64,000 nt of DNA from Coniochaeta sp. PMI_546 (GCA_021432605.1 MU271143.1:4101277-4165276); one strand, 5' to 3'. Positions 22,358 to 32,976 are shown, numbered from the stretch's first letter. The notes: a model not told the origin generated them from the sequence alone. Translations and numbers: made by a program.

Positions 22358-23218
22358 CTTGTGAAGTTTGATATACTCGCTCGCTTGAATGCTCCGTGTT
22401 GTGGTTGCCCAAAAATCAAGTATCAAGCTTTTGATATTGACTTGAACAGAAAAGACGAGGAGAGAGACGGGAGTATTAGAGCAGAAGTAGAAGAAAGATA
22501 TAGAAAACGGACAAACCTTACGCCTCAACACTTACCGGTGAAGCTTACGCGGTCACAGCCCAGCTGCGGAGCCGGCTTGCATTGGTGAAAGAAGGCGATG
22601 GTTTGGATGGCAAGGATCACCGTGGAAGCTTGAAGTCTGCTGCGCCACGGGGAGTCGGTACCTCACGGGTCCGCCGCACCGGACACTGCCCCCACACTCT
22701 GCGGACATGAAGTCTGATTGGCCTACTCCTCTGGCCTGTCTAACAACTCCGCCTCTGTCGTTTCCTCTTCTGCCTCCAGTCCTTCGAGATGGTGAACGTG
22801 CCGTAGCTCCCGATCTTGCACCTATCGCAGCGAATTGCGGCCTCCCCGGAGTCTGGCACGAAGCGAAGCTAACTTGTATCTGATCTGCGATGTGAGATTC
22901 CAGATGGGCACCCCGCACAAGTCCGTGGGGTAGCGACACGAGACACCGAGTGCCATCCATGGATGTTCTGCATGTCAAAGAATCAAATCAGCATGGTCAT
23001 CCAACGTTGAACTGCCGTCTCGGGCCTCTCATCCTCGCTATTAATTCGTCACTGGAAACTACTGAACTGCGACAGTATTAAAAGATTAACATCCTATCGA
23101 ATCGCCGACACTGACCTTGACAACAAAGCCACCGTCATGCAGCGTCATGCAGCATCTACACATTCACTTGGTTTCTGATCATCTCCATCTTGCCCATGAC
23201 AGCCTGATAACCACCAAC
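22358..23218. other. Intergenic, 860 bp
   Basis: Lies upstream of the glycine-zipper gene and downstream of the hydrolase. No supported feature. Confidence 0.35.
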
Positions 23219-24115
23219 TCAGCTCCCCAAAAACGCATCAACCTCCTTGAAAAAAGCTTCCCTCTTCTCAATCCAAGGAAAATGCCCACACCCATCAAAC
23301 ACCACCAGCCTAGCCCCAGAAATCGCCTCGGCCACCGCCTTCCCAGCAACAAGACTGCACATGGCATCCTCAGCGCCCCAGACAACAAGCGTCCTGGCCT
23401 TCACCAGCCCGCCGTCCGCGACGTGCGGACACCTGTTCTCGAGCCTGCGGTCCAGCGGGCCCTGGCGCAGGAAGGCCCACACCCGCGGCGGCGTGAGGTC
23501 GGGCGTGATGTGTCTCCGCAGCGTGTCGACGTGGCTCAGGTCGGAGAAGTACCACGGCAGGATGGTGTCCATCATCTGGGCAAAGGCCTCGTCCGTCTGC
23601 GGCGGAGACTGGAAGGCGCTCGTCAGCCCCGCCACGGCGGGGCCGTAGTAAGGGTCGTCTTTGCGCCTCGCCGCCCAGCTCTGGAAGTTGTCGTTTGGCG
23701 GAGCGTCTTGGATCTCGGCGTCGATGAGGATCAGGTTGCGGACCCGGTCAGGGTATTGCTCCGCGTAGCGGAGCACGATGCACGCCCCGTTGGAGTGGCC
23801 CAGCAGCGCCGGGATCGAGTCCAGGCCGAGGTGCTTGCGGAGGTGCTCGATGTCGGCGGCCATCACCCTGCTCGTCATGGCGTTCTCGTCTGCGGGCTTG
23901 CTGCTCTGGCCGTTCCCGCGCGGCTCGAAGTAGACGACCGTGTGGGACTTCTCGAGATGCGGACCCATGCCGTTCCACAGGTAGGAGCCCGGCATGCCCC
24001 AGCCGACGGAGTGGGCGACGAATATCGGGCCCGAGGTCCCGCCCACGCGGTAGTGGAAGGTGATGCCCTCCGCCTCGAAGAAGTGGTCCCCTTCTGTTAA
24101 GGTTGGTTGTGTCAT
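23219..24115 (-). CDS. Alpha/beta hydrolase (prolyl-iminopeptidase-like)
   Basis: A single exon of 298 residues from ATG 24115. The fold's signature elements appear in order: FVAHSVGWG after the first strands (oxyanion region), YFEPRGNGQSSKP, the nucleophile elbow GHSNGAC with Ser near residue 104, an acid in WGAEDAM near 250 and the His in GCGHFPWIEK near 276. A mostly helical cap lies between about 140 and 225. There is no signal peptide, so it is probably cytosolic. The YFEPRGNGQS motif resembles proline iminopeptidases and related S33 hydrolases, but cap sequences decide the substrate and I cannot assign one. All three catalytic residues are present. Confidence 0.88.
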   Translation of the reverse strand: MTQPTLTEGDHFFEAEGITFHYRVGGTSGPIFVAHSVGWGMPGSYLWNGMGPHLEKSHTVVYFEPRGNGQSSKPADENAMTSRVMAADIEHLRKHLGLDSIPALLGHSNGACIVLRYAEQYPDRVRNLILIDAEIQDAPPNDNFQSWAARRKDDPYYGPAVAGLTSAFQSPPQTDEAFAQMMDTILPWYFSDLSHVDTLRRHITPDLTPPRVWAFLRQGPLDRRLENRCPHVADGGLVKARTLVVWGAEDAMCSLVAGKAVAEAISGARLVVFDGCGHFPWIEKREAFFKEVDAFLGS

Positions 24116-25732
24116 TTTCCCGGAGTGCGATTGTCTCCTGGCCGTGCCAAGAGCCCTGAGATTCAGCGCTCACGCATGGCTTCATACCCTGTTTTATATC
24201 TCGGAGTGTTCACGACCTTCCCGCCCGTAAATCCTTTTCCGGTGTCTTTTTGGAATCACCACATGCGCTGACGTGGGTTTGCAAATGCCAAGGACGGCCG
24301 TAGACCACTAAAGGGCATGATTATACGAGCCTTTTACTACTTGTAGTGGTTTAGTTCTCAGACGCGAAGCTCAGTGCACACTAACAAGTTCAGCTGATGC
24401 GAGGTAAGGCTGCTGATAGGTAAATCGGGTATAAGGGACATCTGACATAGGAGACTTGCTTATGGAAGTGGCACAGTTGCGCATTCGTATACTATTAAGT
24501 TAGTATATATCAGTTGAACAGCCCTATTTCTATATCCGGAGGCCATTTCTCAGTGTGTTAGATCCGAAACTCCGGTAAATTATGCCGCGAGTGGCCGCAA
24601 ATTCGCATGCGATGTAGGAGAGACAGACAACGTCCGAGTTGCGGTATGTTGCGGGGTCAATGACCGCACGAAGGCGGAGGGTCCGGCCATCACTCTACCG
24701 GGTCCGACTCGGGGACTGTGGGGCTGTGTATGTTGAAGCACTTGGGGCACTCCTTGATATGAAAGGACGATGAGAAGAGAATTACAGCAAAGCCGAGAAG
24801 TGATCCCGCACTCGGTGTGTGTCTGCCACCGGCGGTTCGAACCGGCAACTCGGCCGCTGAGCCTGTCAATACGAACGGCGACCTTCTAGCGTCTCGGCCA
24901 TACTCGAGCCCAGAGAGTTGGACAAGCAGGCAAAGTCAGATAGTGTTCGACCGTCGGGAAGAAAGAGGGACTTGGACGGCAGAGTACCGGGGAACTTACT
25001 GTGCACTATGTACGTGTATGTCGTGTGCAGGGGTTCATATCGCGTGCTAATGCTAATTGGGTGATTAGTGTGGGACCAAGTATGAATCATAATGGCTCAC
25101 CCCATGTCATTTTCGTCAATCCCCGGACGAGTTGCGCTACTGCAGACCCCCTGACCTGCACGAATGCGTATCTTCCGTCTTGCTCGCAACGTGGCGGACA
25201 TGACGGGAGTGAGTGTTGATACTCCCCGAGTCGCAATGTATCTGCTGCTCCGAATGAAGTGCTTTGAGTATATATGATCGAGAATGATTCATGATAGCTC
25301 ATATCTCCCGACTCCAGCATATGAGGGGGACTCAAGGTTGTGATCGGTTGAGGGTATCTGTTGGTGAGAATATAAATGTCGAGATAGAAGCTTTAGTTGA
25401 GAAAATAGATGACCAGCATCGACGAGACCATGCGGTGCACCTTCCAGAGTGATCAATCCAGTTGAATAGAGATTGTTTCAATGTGTCGAGTGTGAGTTCT
25501 TGAATTCGATCGCCTGGCCTCAGCGGGCATGAAAATCGAGTATGACGAAGCAATACGTTCCCTAGTCCGAAGACCGTCATGTCAATGTCGACTACAACAC
25601 ATTCGAAGAGCTGACATCATCTGACTCTGTTCTCGACACATTTTTCACACTTGAATCACTGAATATCACGGTTCTGGTACTTCGCTAATCATTCTGCATT
25701 GTCGAAAAACTAGTTCAACGATCCAAAGTACA
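24116..25732. other. Intergenic, 1.6 kb
   Basis: No gene supported. A tRNA-like GGTTCGAACC box around 24834-24843 was tested and rejected because the flanks do not pair. Confidence 0.4.
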
Positions 25733-26464
25733 CTACGACCCCTTCGCACGCAATATCTCCTTCAGCGCGGCCGTCTCAGCCTCCTGCCGTGCCAGCTTGA
25801 TCCGCAGTTCGTCCCGCTCCGACTTCAACTTGTCCACCGTGTCCTCGAGCTCCGCGATACGATCGATCCGCTTCTGGCGGTACTTGCGAGCCGCGAGAGT
25901 GTTGCGTTGCCGCTTGAGGGCGACGGTAGGGTCGTCTTTGGACTTGGGTGAGTACTCACTGTACTCCATAGAGGGGGGCGGAAGAGGCGACACTTGGACA
26001 GAGCTGCCGCCGCTGTTTGAGACTGGTGGGATGAATGGTATTTGAGTGTCAAGTGGTAGAGTGAATGGAGACGTCGACGTCGACTCCTGGACAAAGAGAT
26101 CTGATTGTAGATATGTTTGGAGGGAAGTGTCTGAGGTGTGGTCAGTCACAGATGAGTCAAATGAGTCAAACGAGATATGCGGCGCAATCTCACCATCAAA
26201 TTCGGGGAAGGGAGGCGTATTAAAGCTTGTGACTGGATAACCATCGACCTGATCCTGCACACCAACAACGCCGTAGCTCAAGGCATCGTCACCGAAGCCT
26301 TGAGACCACGGGTCCCCGCAAGCCGAGAGGGCATTATAAGTCGCATCCCCGGCCCAAAGGCCGGGCTGCCCTCCCAGCCAGATGTCGCTAGTGAGTGAGG
26401 GTGTTGAAGACGCGCAGGCACGGTCGACAGAAGTCGACGAAGGCCTGACGGCATGCTCCGGCAC
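25733..26464 (-). CDS. bZIP transcription factor (5' end unresolved)
   Basis: The C-terminal 60 residues are a clear bZIP: basic region LKRQRNTLAARKYRQKRIDRI with the Asn-x7-Arg core, then leucine-zipper heptads (AELEDTVDKLKSERDELRIKL). The region before it is acidic and Ser/Thr/Asp-rich, as expected for an activation domain, with short direct repeats (FDSFDSS). The open frame from about 26464 lacks an ATG. The only nearby ATG, at about 26489, is in another frame, so an upstream exon or an indel is likely. The coordinates given are the supported coding part only. It is divergent from the SDR gene about 1 kb away and may regulate the sugar-acid cluster (inference only). The basic region resembles GCN4/CPC1 relatives, but subgroup assignment is unsafe. 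Confidence 0.8.
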   Translation of the reverse strand: MPEHAVRPSSTSVDRACASSTPSLTSDIWLGGQPGLWAGDATYNALSACGDPWSQGFGDDALSYGVVGVQDQVDGYPVTSFNTPPFPEFDGEIAPHISFDSFDSSVTDHTSDTSLQTYLQSDLFVQESTSTSPFTLPLDTQIPFIPPVSNSGGSSVQVSPLPPPSMEYSEYSPKSKDDPTVALKRQRNTLAARKYRQKRIDRIAELEDTVDKLKSERDELRIKLARQEAETAALKEILRAKGS

Positions 26465-27513
26465 TTGATCCTGTGGCGGTCGGCATCTTTGCAGAGTCTT
26501 GCGGCCTCTTTGCGCGAGGCCGGGAGGACTATTAGGGTGTCGTCGTTGACAAAATGGCTTCTACGGCCAGAATTTTGTTTAAAGAAACAGAATCAAGTTT
26601 GCCACGATTGGGCACAATGAGACGACTTTAAATACCCCGCAGGAGCGCGGCCAGAACGAGTTCGGGTGAGGCGCACTGCGCGAATGCCGATGGGCGTCCC
26701 TTCCATTCCTTCGATATGCAAATGCACGGTTTTGCACAAGAAGCTTCTTCGTAAGGTACGTACCGGTCACCCCACCCATTTCTCCAATGCACCCTGCCCT
26801 CCCGTCCTTCTCGAATATTTCAATGCCTTGCAGCAACTGGTACACTAGGTCTGTTGCACTGCCCTGTCCCTTCGTACGAAATGGTACACAGCATAACAAG
26901 GCTGATGAAAACTTGGCCGAGGAGCTGCCAAGCCACAGCCCGCCGGGTGAAGCAGTAGGTGTCCTGCTTAGTTCATCTCGTATGCTGCGGTACGATAATG
27001 CTCATGGTACACTGTGTATTCTTCCAATATTGTTAAAACGCTCCTCCAACCTGTCTCACCATCTACATCCATGATGCTGCGATCGATAAATCCGGGCTTC
27101 GACATCTAGGACCCCGGATTTGAGTCCGGACTTGAGTCCGGATTTGGGACTGGAAGTTCGAGACTATGCCGTCAAGCCCGGGTTTGCGCGGAGCTATGGC
27201 AATCTCGCTGATCAATTCATTCACGCATCGCTCTAAGAGTTGTGCTGCGTGATGCCGGAGACCCGTCCATATGGCGACTGGCGCAAGTTTTGCTCTGTAA
27301 GCAGTGTAGGAACTTGACGGTTCGCAGACACCTCTATGCCCCTCTAGTCTTCTTTGGCGAAGAGGAGATGAGGTGTTATATGAACTCGGCAAGATGGCTG
27401 GCGGTATAAAGACCGTCGTAGAGAACAACATGTTTGATCTTGTAAACTGCAGAATCACGACAACGATTTTACATCTACAATACACAGAACAACCGATTAC
27501 CTAACAGCTAAAA
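26465..27513. other. Intergenic, divergent promoter region (bZIP/SDR)
   Basis: About 1 kb between the bZIP coding region and the SDR start. It probably includes the missing first exon of the bZIP gene and the SDR promoter. The phased CCGGA/TCCGG half-sites at 27115-27142 are listed separately. Confidence 0.4.
27115..27142. promoter_or_regulatory. Phased CCGGA-N6-TCCGG inverted repeats
   Basis: Two overlapping inverted repeats share a half-site: CCGGA-TTTGAG-TCCGG at 27115-27130 and CCGGA-CTTGAG-TCCGG at 27127-27142. The core repeats every 12 bp. CGG/CCG pairs with fixed spacing are the usual binding sites of Zn2Cys6 regulators. It lies about 370 bp before the SDR start codon. Confidence 0.35.
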
Positions 27514-28417
27514 ATGGCAGCAGACACCCTCTCACTCGCCGGCAAGGTGGCCATAGTGACGGGCTCCGGCCGCGAGAACGGCATCGGCGCGGCCATAGCC
27601 CTTGCCCTCGGCCGCAACGGCGCCAGTGTAGCAATCAACTATGTCTCAGACAGCTCTGCCTTTCGAGCAGCGAAGGTTGCCGAGAATGTCCAGGCTGCTG
27701 GCGGTCGGGCTACCGTTGTCCAAGCCAATGTCGAGACGCCAGAGGGTGCGAAGAAGCTCGTCTCCGAGACACTGGCGGCGTTTGGGTCGGAGAAGATCGA
27801 CATCTTGGGTGAGTACTTTTGTTCTTAGAAGGACCAGTCACTTCAGGTGCTGACTGCAATAGTCAATAATGCCGGCAACGGAGTCGGCCAAGGCAAGGAC
27901 CTGGTAGACCTGACGCCGGAAGAGGTGTACAAGGCGTTCGCAGCCAATACCTTCACTACCATCTTCGTATCCCAAGCAGCGATCCCGCACATGTCGAACG
28001 GAGGAAGGATTGTGAACGTCGGGACTGTGGTGTCCCGGATGGCACTCCCTGCCTGCTCGGTGTACGGTGCCAGTAAGGCGGCTCAGGAGTACCTCACTAC
28101 AGCACTTGCAATAGAGGTTGGCCATTCTTGATTCTTGTACAACCCTGACCATCACTGACGGTCTATAGCTCGGCAAAAGCAAGGGCATCACGGTCAACAC
28201 AGTTGCACCCGGACCGACCAGGACTGATGCCGTGACGTGGTTCCCGGAGGTCCCTGTGAGAAACATCGTGGCCAAGAAACTCCTCGATGGTGTACTGCTG
28301 GAGGAAAGACCGGGCGAGCCAGAGGAAGTCGCTGATGCCGTGTTGCTCGTCGTGTCAGACCAGGCTCGCTGGATTACGGGGCAGTACGTGGCAGCCAGCG
28401 GAGGTGTGACTGCCTAA
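27514..28417 (+). CDS. Short-chain dehydrogenase/reductase (classical SDR)
   Basis: Three exons, 27514-27808, 27863-28116 and 28169-28417 (introns of 54 and 52 bp), giving 265 residues, normal for classical SDRs. The Rossmann motif is VTGSGRENGIG (residues 15-25), a fungal variant of TGxxxGIG. NNAG spans the first splice junction near residue 100, and YGASK near 168 supplies the catalytic Tyr and Lys with a Ser upstream in GTVVSRM. NAPG-like TVAPGPTRTD follows. It should be a cytosolic NAD(P)-dependent oxidoreductase. The start is the only suitable ATG. It converges on the aldolase gene, with 99 bp between stops, and sits beside a sugar-acid dehydratase, so oxidation of a sugar or reduction of a keto sugar is a reasonable guess (inference). 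Substrate cannot be read from sequence alone. Confidence 0.92.
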
Positions 28418-28516
28418 CTGCATATCGTCGTCGATAATCAGCATGTAACACTAGTCGCGAGAAGCTTTGATAGGGACCAATTTGCACAATCATTATTTTG
28501 TTTTCCACTCATAACA

Positions 28517-29565
28517 TCACAATGAAGCCTCCGACTTCTCAATATCAGTCAGATACGCCTTCTTCAACCCCGCCCACTCCCCATCCGCCAGCCGCCCCTT
28601 GAGCGGCAGCCTCCCGCCCTCGTTGAAGCCCAGCCCGGTGACGCGGTACACCGCGTCCTTGATACCCACCACGCCCGTCTTGCCGATGAACTCCTCCGCC
28701 TTGCTGACGATGTACTGCAGCCGCCGCGCCTCGGCCAGGGCGGACGCGTCGCCCGAGCTCGCCTTGGTCACGGCGTTGAACAGCGCCACGACGGTCTTGG
28801 GGTAGATGGCCGCCAGGCCGTCGATGACGCCCGCGGCGCCGAAGACCACGATGGGGCCGAGCTGCTGCCCGAAGCCGCTGTAGACGCGGAACTTGTCGTG
28901 GTCGATGTTCGGGTCGAGGGATACTTGAACGTGGTGGCTTACGTTGCCGTGCGACATCTTGCAGCCGACGATATTGGGGTGGGCGGCCAGGGTGGTGTAG
29001 GTTTCGGGTGTGACGAGGACGTTGTTTGTCACACCAGGATAGTTGTAGCTGCGCACGCGCGTGAGTATTATAACCCGTGTTAAACGAATGAAGGGGGAAA
29101 AACGAACATGAGGATAGGTATCGGGCTGTTATCGGCGATAATGGTGTACCACTCCTTGATATTGTCTTGGTTCGCACTAACACCGAAATATCCCGGCACG
29201 AGCACCAACCCCCACTGTGCGCCCGCCTTCTGATAGTCTTGGAGCCACTCCAGCGTCTCGTCGATGCCGTTCGTCAAGACACCGGCCATGATGGGGTAGT
29301 CTGGGAATCCCGCATCGTCGAGGCCCTTGCGCACGCCGGAGACCAGCGCCAGACGCTCCGCCCGGTTCAGGTGGATTGCCTCGCCGGTCGAGCCGAGCAG
29401 GATCAGGCCCTTGATGCCGGCCTTGGCGAGAAAGACGCTGTGGCTTACTTGTGCCTCGACGTCTACTTTAGCTTGTAGCTGGCCGGCGGATTTTGCTTCT
29501 GCCGAGGGGCGGTAGAATGTCGGTACCGGGACGTAGACGCCTGGTGGGGGTGCTGTGACGGACAT
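28517..29565 (-). CDS. Dihydrodipicolinate-synthase/KDG-aldolase family lyase
   Basis: Two exons, 29108-29565 and 28517-29048 (59-bp intron), giving 329 residues. The splice joins PIPIL to IYNYPG, restoring the family motif with the active-site Tyr. The Schiff-base Lys is in VGCKMSHGN near residue 180, and GSTGEAIHL near residue 60 is the GxxGE substrate-carboxylate loop. Members are class I pyruvate aldolases of TIM-barrel fold. Fungal representatives cleave 2-keto-3-deoxy sugar acids or hydroxyoxoglutarate rather than making lysine, since fungi use the aminoadipate route. It shares a 560-bp divergent promoter with the galactonate-dehydratase gene, which supports a 2-keto-3-deoxy-acid aldolase role (inference). 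No targeting signal is seen; the start is the first ATG of the frame. Confidence 0.9.
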
Positions 29566-30127
29566 GGTTGGGGTGGTGTTGTGTTTGTGGTCGGTCGAGA
29601 AAAGGGGTATCACGATTCGAATTACTTGCCGCTGAGAGAACTGCCTTCTTCCCTTGTCTCTTGAGTGCGAATCTCTACCACTTTAATGTGTTGAGACGAT
29701 GACGATATCCCGATGTCGCATATGTAAGTGGTGTAAGTACCCCACAGTTCGGCAGTCAATACCACGAGCTCAGGCCGGCCGCCCCTCGGCACCTGAGCGA
29801 TCGGCGTTCTGGTTCATTGGTTACGGCGTCCGGATCTACGACCGATATAGGGCCAATTTTGCAAATCTGGGCCGTCGGTTTTGTTCTTAAGAAGAACAGG
29901 TGCAGCCTGTTCCAGTGGTGATAATTGTGTGTATTTGCATTGCATCGGTTTAACCCTTCAAGCCCCGGACGACGACCGACGTTCGAACCCGGTCCAAGCT
30001 CTCGGCTTATCTGCTCCCGAACCAATTCGGCTGCCGAACCCGCATCGCCTTTCACACCGAACACTGCCGCTGTCGCCGGCCGATTTGATAGCCCGGAGTA
30101 GGGAGATTGCCGGTATAGACAGCCAAG
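29566..30127. promoter_or_regulatory. Divergent promoter of the aldolase and dehydratase genes
   Basis: 562 bp between two start codons pointing apart. It contains three CCAAT-type boxes (ATTGG near 29816, CCAAT near 29853 and 30022), which are typical targets of the fungal HAP/CBC complex. It also has CCGGA cores near 29830 and 29965 and the nested palindromes at 29883-29912. Motif function is inferred. Confidence 0.45.
29883..29912. promoter_or_regulatory. Nested palindromes, candidate operator
   Basis: GTTCTT-AAG-AAGAAC (29883-29897) overlaps GAACAGG-TGCAG-CCTGTTC (29894-29912). Both arms are perfect. It lies near the middle of the divergent promoter, where one regulator could control both genes. 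Confidence 0.35.
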
Positions 30128-31452
30128 ATGGGTAAGATAGCCACCATGGAATACTTCCGCGTGCCGCCGCGCTGGCTGTTTGTCAAGATCACGGACGAAG
30201 ATGGCAGTGTCGGATGGGGAGAGGCGTCCCTAGAAGGCCATACACAGGCCGTTGAGGGGTGTTTGGATGGCTGGTTTGATCGGTACAAGGGGATGGACGC
30301 CGAGTAAGTTCATGTAGCCGCAGGCTGTGAGCAGAGATGCTGAACATGATATATCGAAAAAGTCAAATCGAGCATATCTGGCAGATGTCATGGCGCACAA
30401 GCTTCTACCGTGGGGGCCCCGTATTCATGAGTGCATTGGCCGGTATTGACATCGCCCTTTGGGACCTGAAAGGTAGGTCGCACGGAATCAGATCGTGACC
30501 CAATAGTGTATGGTGCTGATGATATCACCGCAGCGAGAAAGCTTGGTGTGCCCATATACCAGCTCCTCGGAGGCAAGTTACGGGATAAGATCAAAGTATA
30601 TGCTTGGATAGGAGGCGATCGGCCAGGAGACGTGGAAATTCAAGCGTATGTCCCTCTTCCATTCCTTGCTTTGGCTGCCGACATGCAAGCTTACGGCCCA
30701 GCAGTCTGGCTCGCAAGTCTCAAGGTTTTACCGCAGTCAAGATGAATGCGACGGAAGACCTTGGCTGGCTCGACTCCCCGTCCGCACTAACTGGCTGTGT
30801 AGAGCGCGTGAAGGCGGTCAAGGCGCTCGGTATGGACGCGGGCGTCGACTTTCACGGGCGTGTGCATAAGCCAATGGCGAAGCAGCTAGCTCGAGCACTC
30901 GAACCGCACAGTCCGTTGTTTATCGAGGAACCGCTGCTGTCCGAGCACCTGGGAGGCATCGAGGCGCTAGCTGCGCAGACGAGCTGCCCGATCGCCTTGG
31001 GTGAGCGCCTGCACAGCCGGTGGGAAGTACGACCATTCTTGGAGCGTGGTTGTGTGGATATCCTGCAACCTGATATCGCACATATTGGCGGTATCTCCGA
31101 GATGCGTCGTATCGCTGCTATGGCTGAGACGTACGACGTTGCTATTGCGCCGCACTGTCCGCTTGGTCCGATCGCCTTGGCCGCGAACTTCCAGGTCGAT
31201 GTGTGCACGCCCAACTTCGTTATCCAGGAGATGAGCTTGGGCATTCATTATAACAACACTGGGCAGGATATCACGAGTTACATCAAGAACCCGGAAGTGT
31301 GGAATGTCGAGGATGGCTATGTGGCGATGCTGTCCGGCCCGGGGTTGGGGATCGAGATCGATGAGGAGCAGATCAGGGCATTGTCAACGGACGCGAAGCC
31401 GTGGATCAGTCCAGGATTTATCGGTCCGCATGGAGAGATCCGAGAGTGGTGA
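30128..31452 (+). CDS. D-galactonate dehydratase-like enzyme (enolase superfamily)
   Basis: Four exons, 30128-30303, 30363-30472, 30534-30645 and 30705-31452, with introns of 59-61 bp, giving 381 residues, almost exactly the length of bacterial DgoD. The N-terminal capping domain has [32 protein letters not shown] and IDIALWDLK. The barrel carries the metal ligands Asp in VDFHGR near 181, Glu in FIEEP near 207 and Glu in LGERLHSR near 233, and the general base in APHCPLGP near 281. These follow the galactonate/mandelate-racemase-family pattern closely, including the HGR and HCPLGP motifs. The expected reaction is dehydration of an aldonate (D-galactonate by family) to 2-keto-3-deoxy-galactonate. 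It is divergent from the aldolase, its logical next step. In fungi the better-known dehydratases of this superfamily act on L-galactonate or L-rhamnonate, so the exact sugar acid needs testing. Confidence 0.9.
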
Positions 31453-31880
31453 TGTGATAATAACTGAAGTCCTGGCCCTGTGGACAGATTAGTGAGCATC
31501 GGGGGCATTGGTGACTCGAGCTGCATTATGAACGCCAGAGACCCTTGTGATTGCAAGAAAAAAGGATCATAACGAACGAGGTACCAGTGTCCATGTTGTA
31601 AGGGGCATTACAGCTCTGGAGACACTTGGGCATGATGTCCGTAAATAAAATCCCATGAATTGCCCTTGGGCGAACGTCGCCGCGTTCCCCGTCATCTATA
31701 GACGACTCACATAAATACGAGCCGAAAAGACATGTACATGAAGTAAACATTAACAATAGTCGTATCAAGTGTAATGATAGCCATGATCCCAACCACAGAT
31801 GCAACGCCGAATGTGTCGGCCCCAGAATAGGTAGAGCCGTTTCTCTATATCGCCTTGTCATCATAGCCGCTACCCTTTGA
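31453..31880. other. Convergent intergenic region
   Basis: 428 bp between the stops of the dehydratase and the GH128 gene, presumably both 3' UTRs. No further feature seen. Confidence 0.4.
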
Positions 31881-32976
31881 CTAGAAGAGCAGCGCAGTGA
31901 TGGCAAAGGCACTTGCGCCTGTCAGAGCGAAAACGTTCCAGCCACGCGGCGATAACAATGCAGCACCCGACTTGGTGTCTGTTGGCTTGACGCCTGTGGC
32001 TGACCGGCCCAGATACCAGGCGCCGATATCAGTTAGCTGGCCGCCGGCGCTGAGCATGGCGCCATTGGGCCCGACGTTGGAGACGTCGCTGCGGAAGGCG
32101 CCGAAGAACGAGTAGCGCTCTACGTAGGTAAGGCGGTCCAGATACTCGGCCGACATGTTGAAGAAGTCCTGAGTGGTCGACAGATCCTGGTTGTCATAGT
32201 TGTACTCGGTCACCCAGATCTTTGGGTTGGTGCCCCCAGTGGCATTATAACTGGAGGTCGTGTCAGTAATACAGGCTTGGGATTACCATTGTAGCAAGAA
32301 ACATGACGCATGGAAATACTCACGTTCCTACGTATTCGCCAATATGGGAGGCCAGGCCGCCAAAGTTGCCGTACCAATGCAGCGGAATGAAGTCGTAGGT
32401 GCAGTTCTTCGTCTTGCCTCCCGTGCTCTCACTGATCAGCTTGGAGCAGTTACCCAGGAATTGGTTTGTCCAGGGGATGCCACCCCATCCTCCGGTACAA
32501 GCCGGCAGTCCAACCTTTATACCCATCTCCTGCAGAGGTACGATGTTGGTGAGCCAGACCTTGGCAGCCATGGTTGGGTCGACGTTGCTACCGCCCCATG
32601 CAGACGGACCGTCGGGCTCGTTGAAGGTCATGACACGCGTGATATTGCGGCCGCCGGTGATTAGGCCCTTGACCGTGGTTAAAAAGGTTGTATCGGAGGC
32701 ATCAGATGGCGCTCCCCATAGCATGGGGACGAACTCGAAGGCATCCTGGCTGAGATTGTAAAATACGGACGAGGGACTTGCGCCGTAGTTGTAATACCAC
32801 GTTAGGTCTGATGGCTTTTGCGCCCAGATGTAATTATCTTGTGGATGGGTCGCGTTCGGTGTGAAAACGAGGCCGCGCTTCGAAGAGACTGTCGCTGATG
32901 CAGGAGAGACGCTGGCGCATATCGCAAGGAAGGAGACAAGCGACGAAAGCCAAGGGTGGCTCGTTGGAGGGGCCAT
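31881..32976 (-). CDS. GH128 (Asl1-type) endo-beta-1,3-glucanase, GPI-anchored
   Basis: Two exons, 32324-32976 and 31881-32250 (73-bp intron), giving 340 residues. The N-terminus is a signal peptide (VSFLAICASVSPASA). The catalytic barrel shows KRGLVFTP, WYYNYG, FVPMLWG, the acid/base Glu in TFNEPDG near residue 121 and the nucleophile Glu in WVTEYNY near 231, the arrangement seen in GH128/Asl1 proteins. Several N-glycosylation sequons are present (NLS, NIT, NCS, NCT). The C-terminus ends in a small-residue site plus a hydrophobic tail (FALTGASAFAITALLF) and stop, a typical GPI-anchor signal. The product is therefore an outer plasma-membrane or cell-wall glucanase, acting on fungal wall glucan or on plant callose. 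It converges with the dehydratase gene, so any link with sugar catabolism is by position only. Confidence 0.9.

Noticed and set aside
23117-24100. 327-residue plus-strand frame opposite the alpha/beta hydrolase
   Set aside because: It is antisense to a gene with an intact catalytic triad and consists of Val/Arg/Ala-rich shadow sequence.
24800-24920. tRNA-like element with a GGTTCGAACC box
   Set aside because: The T-stem and acceptor positions do not pair on either strand and no A box is correctly spaced.
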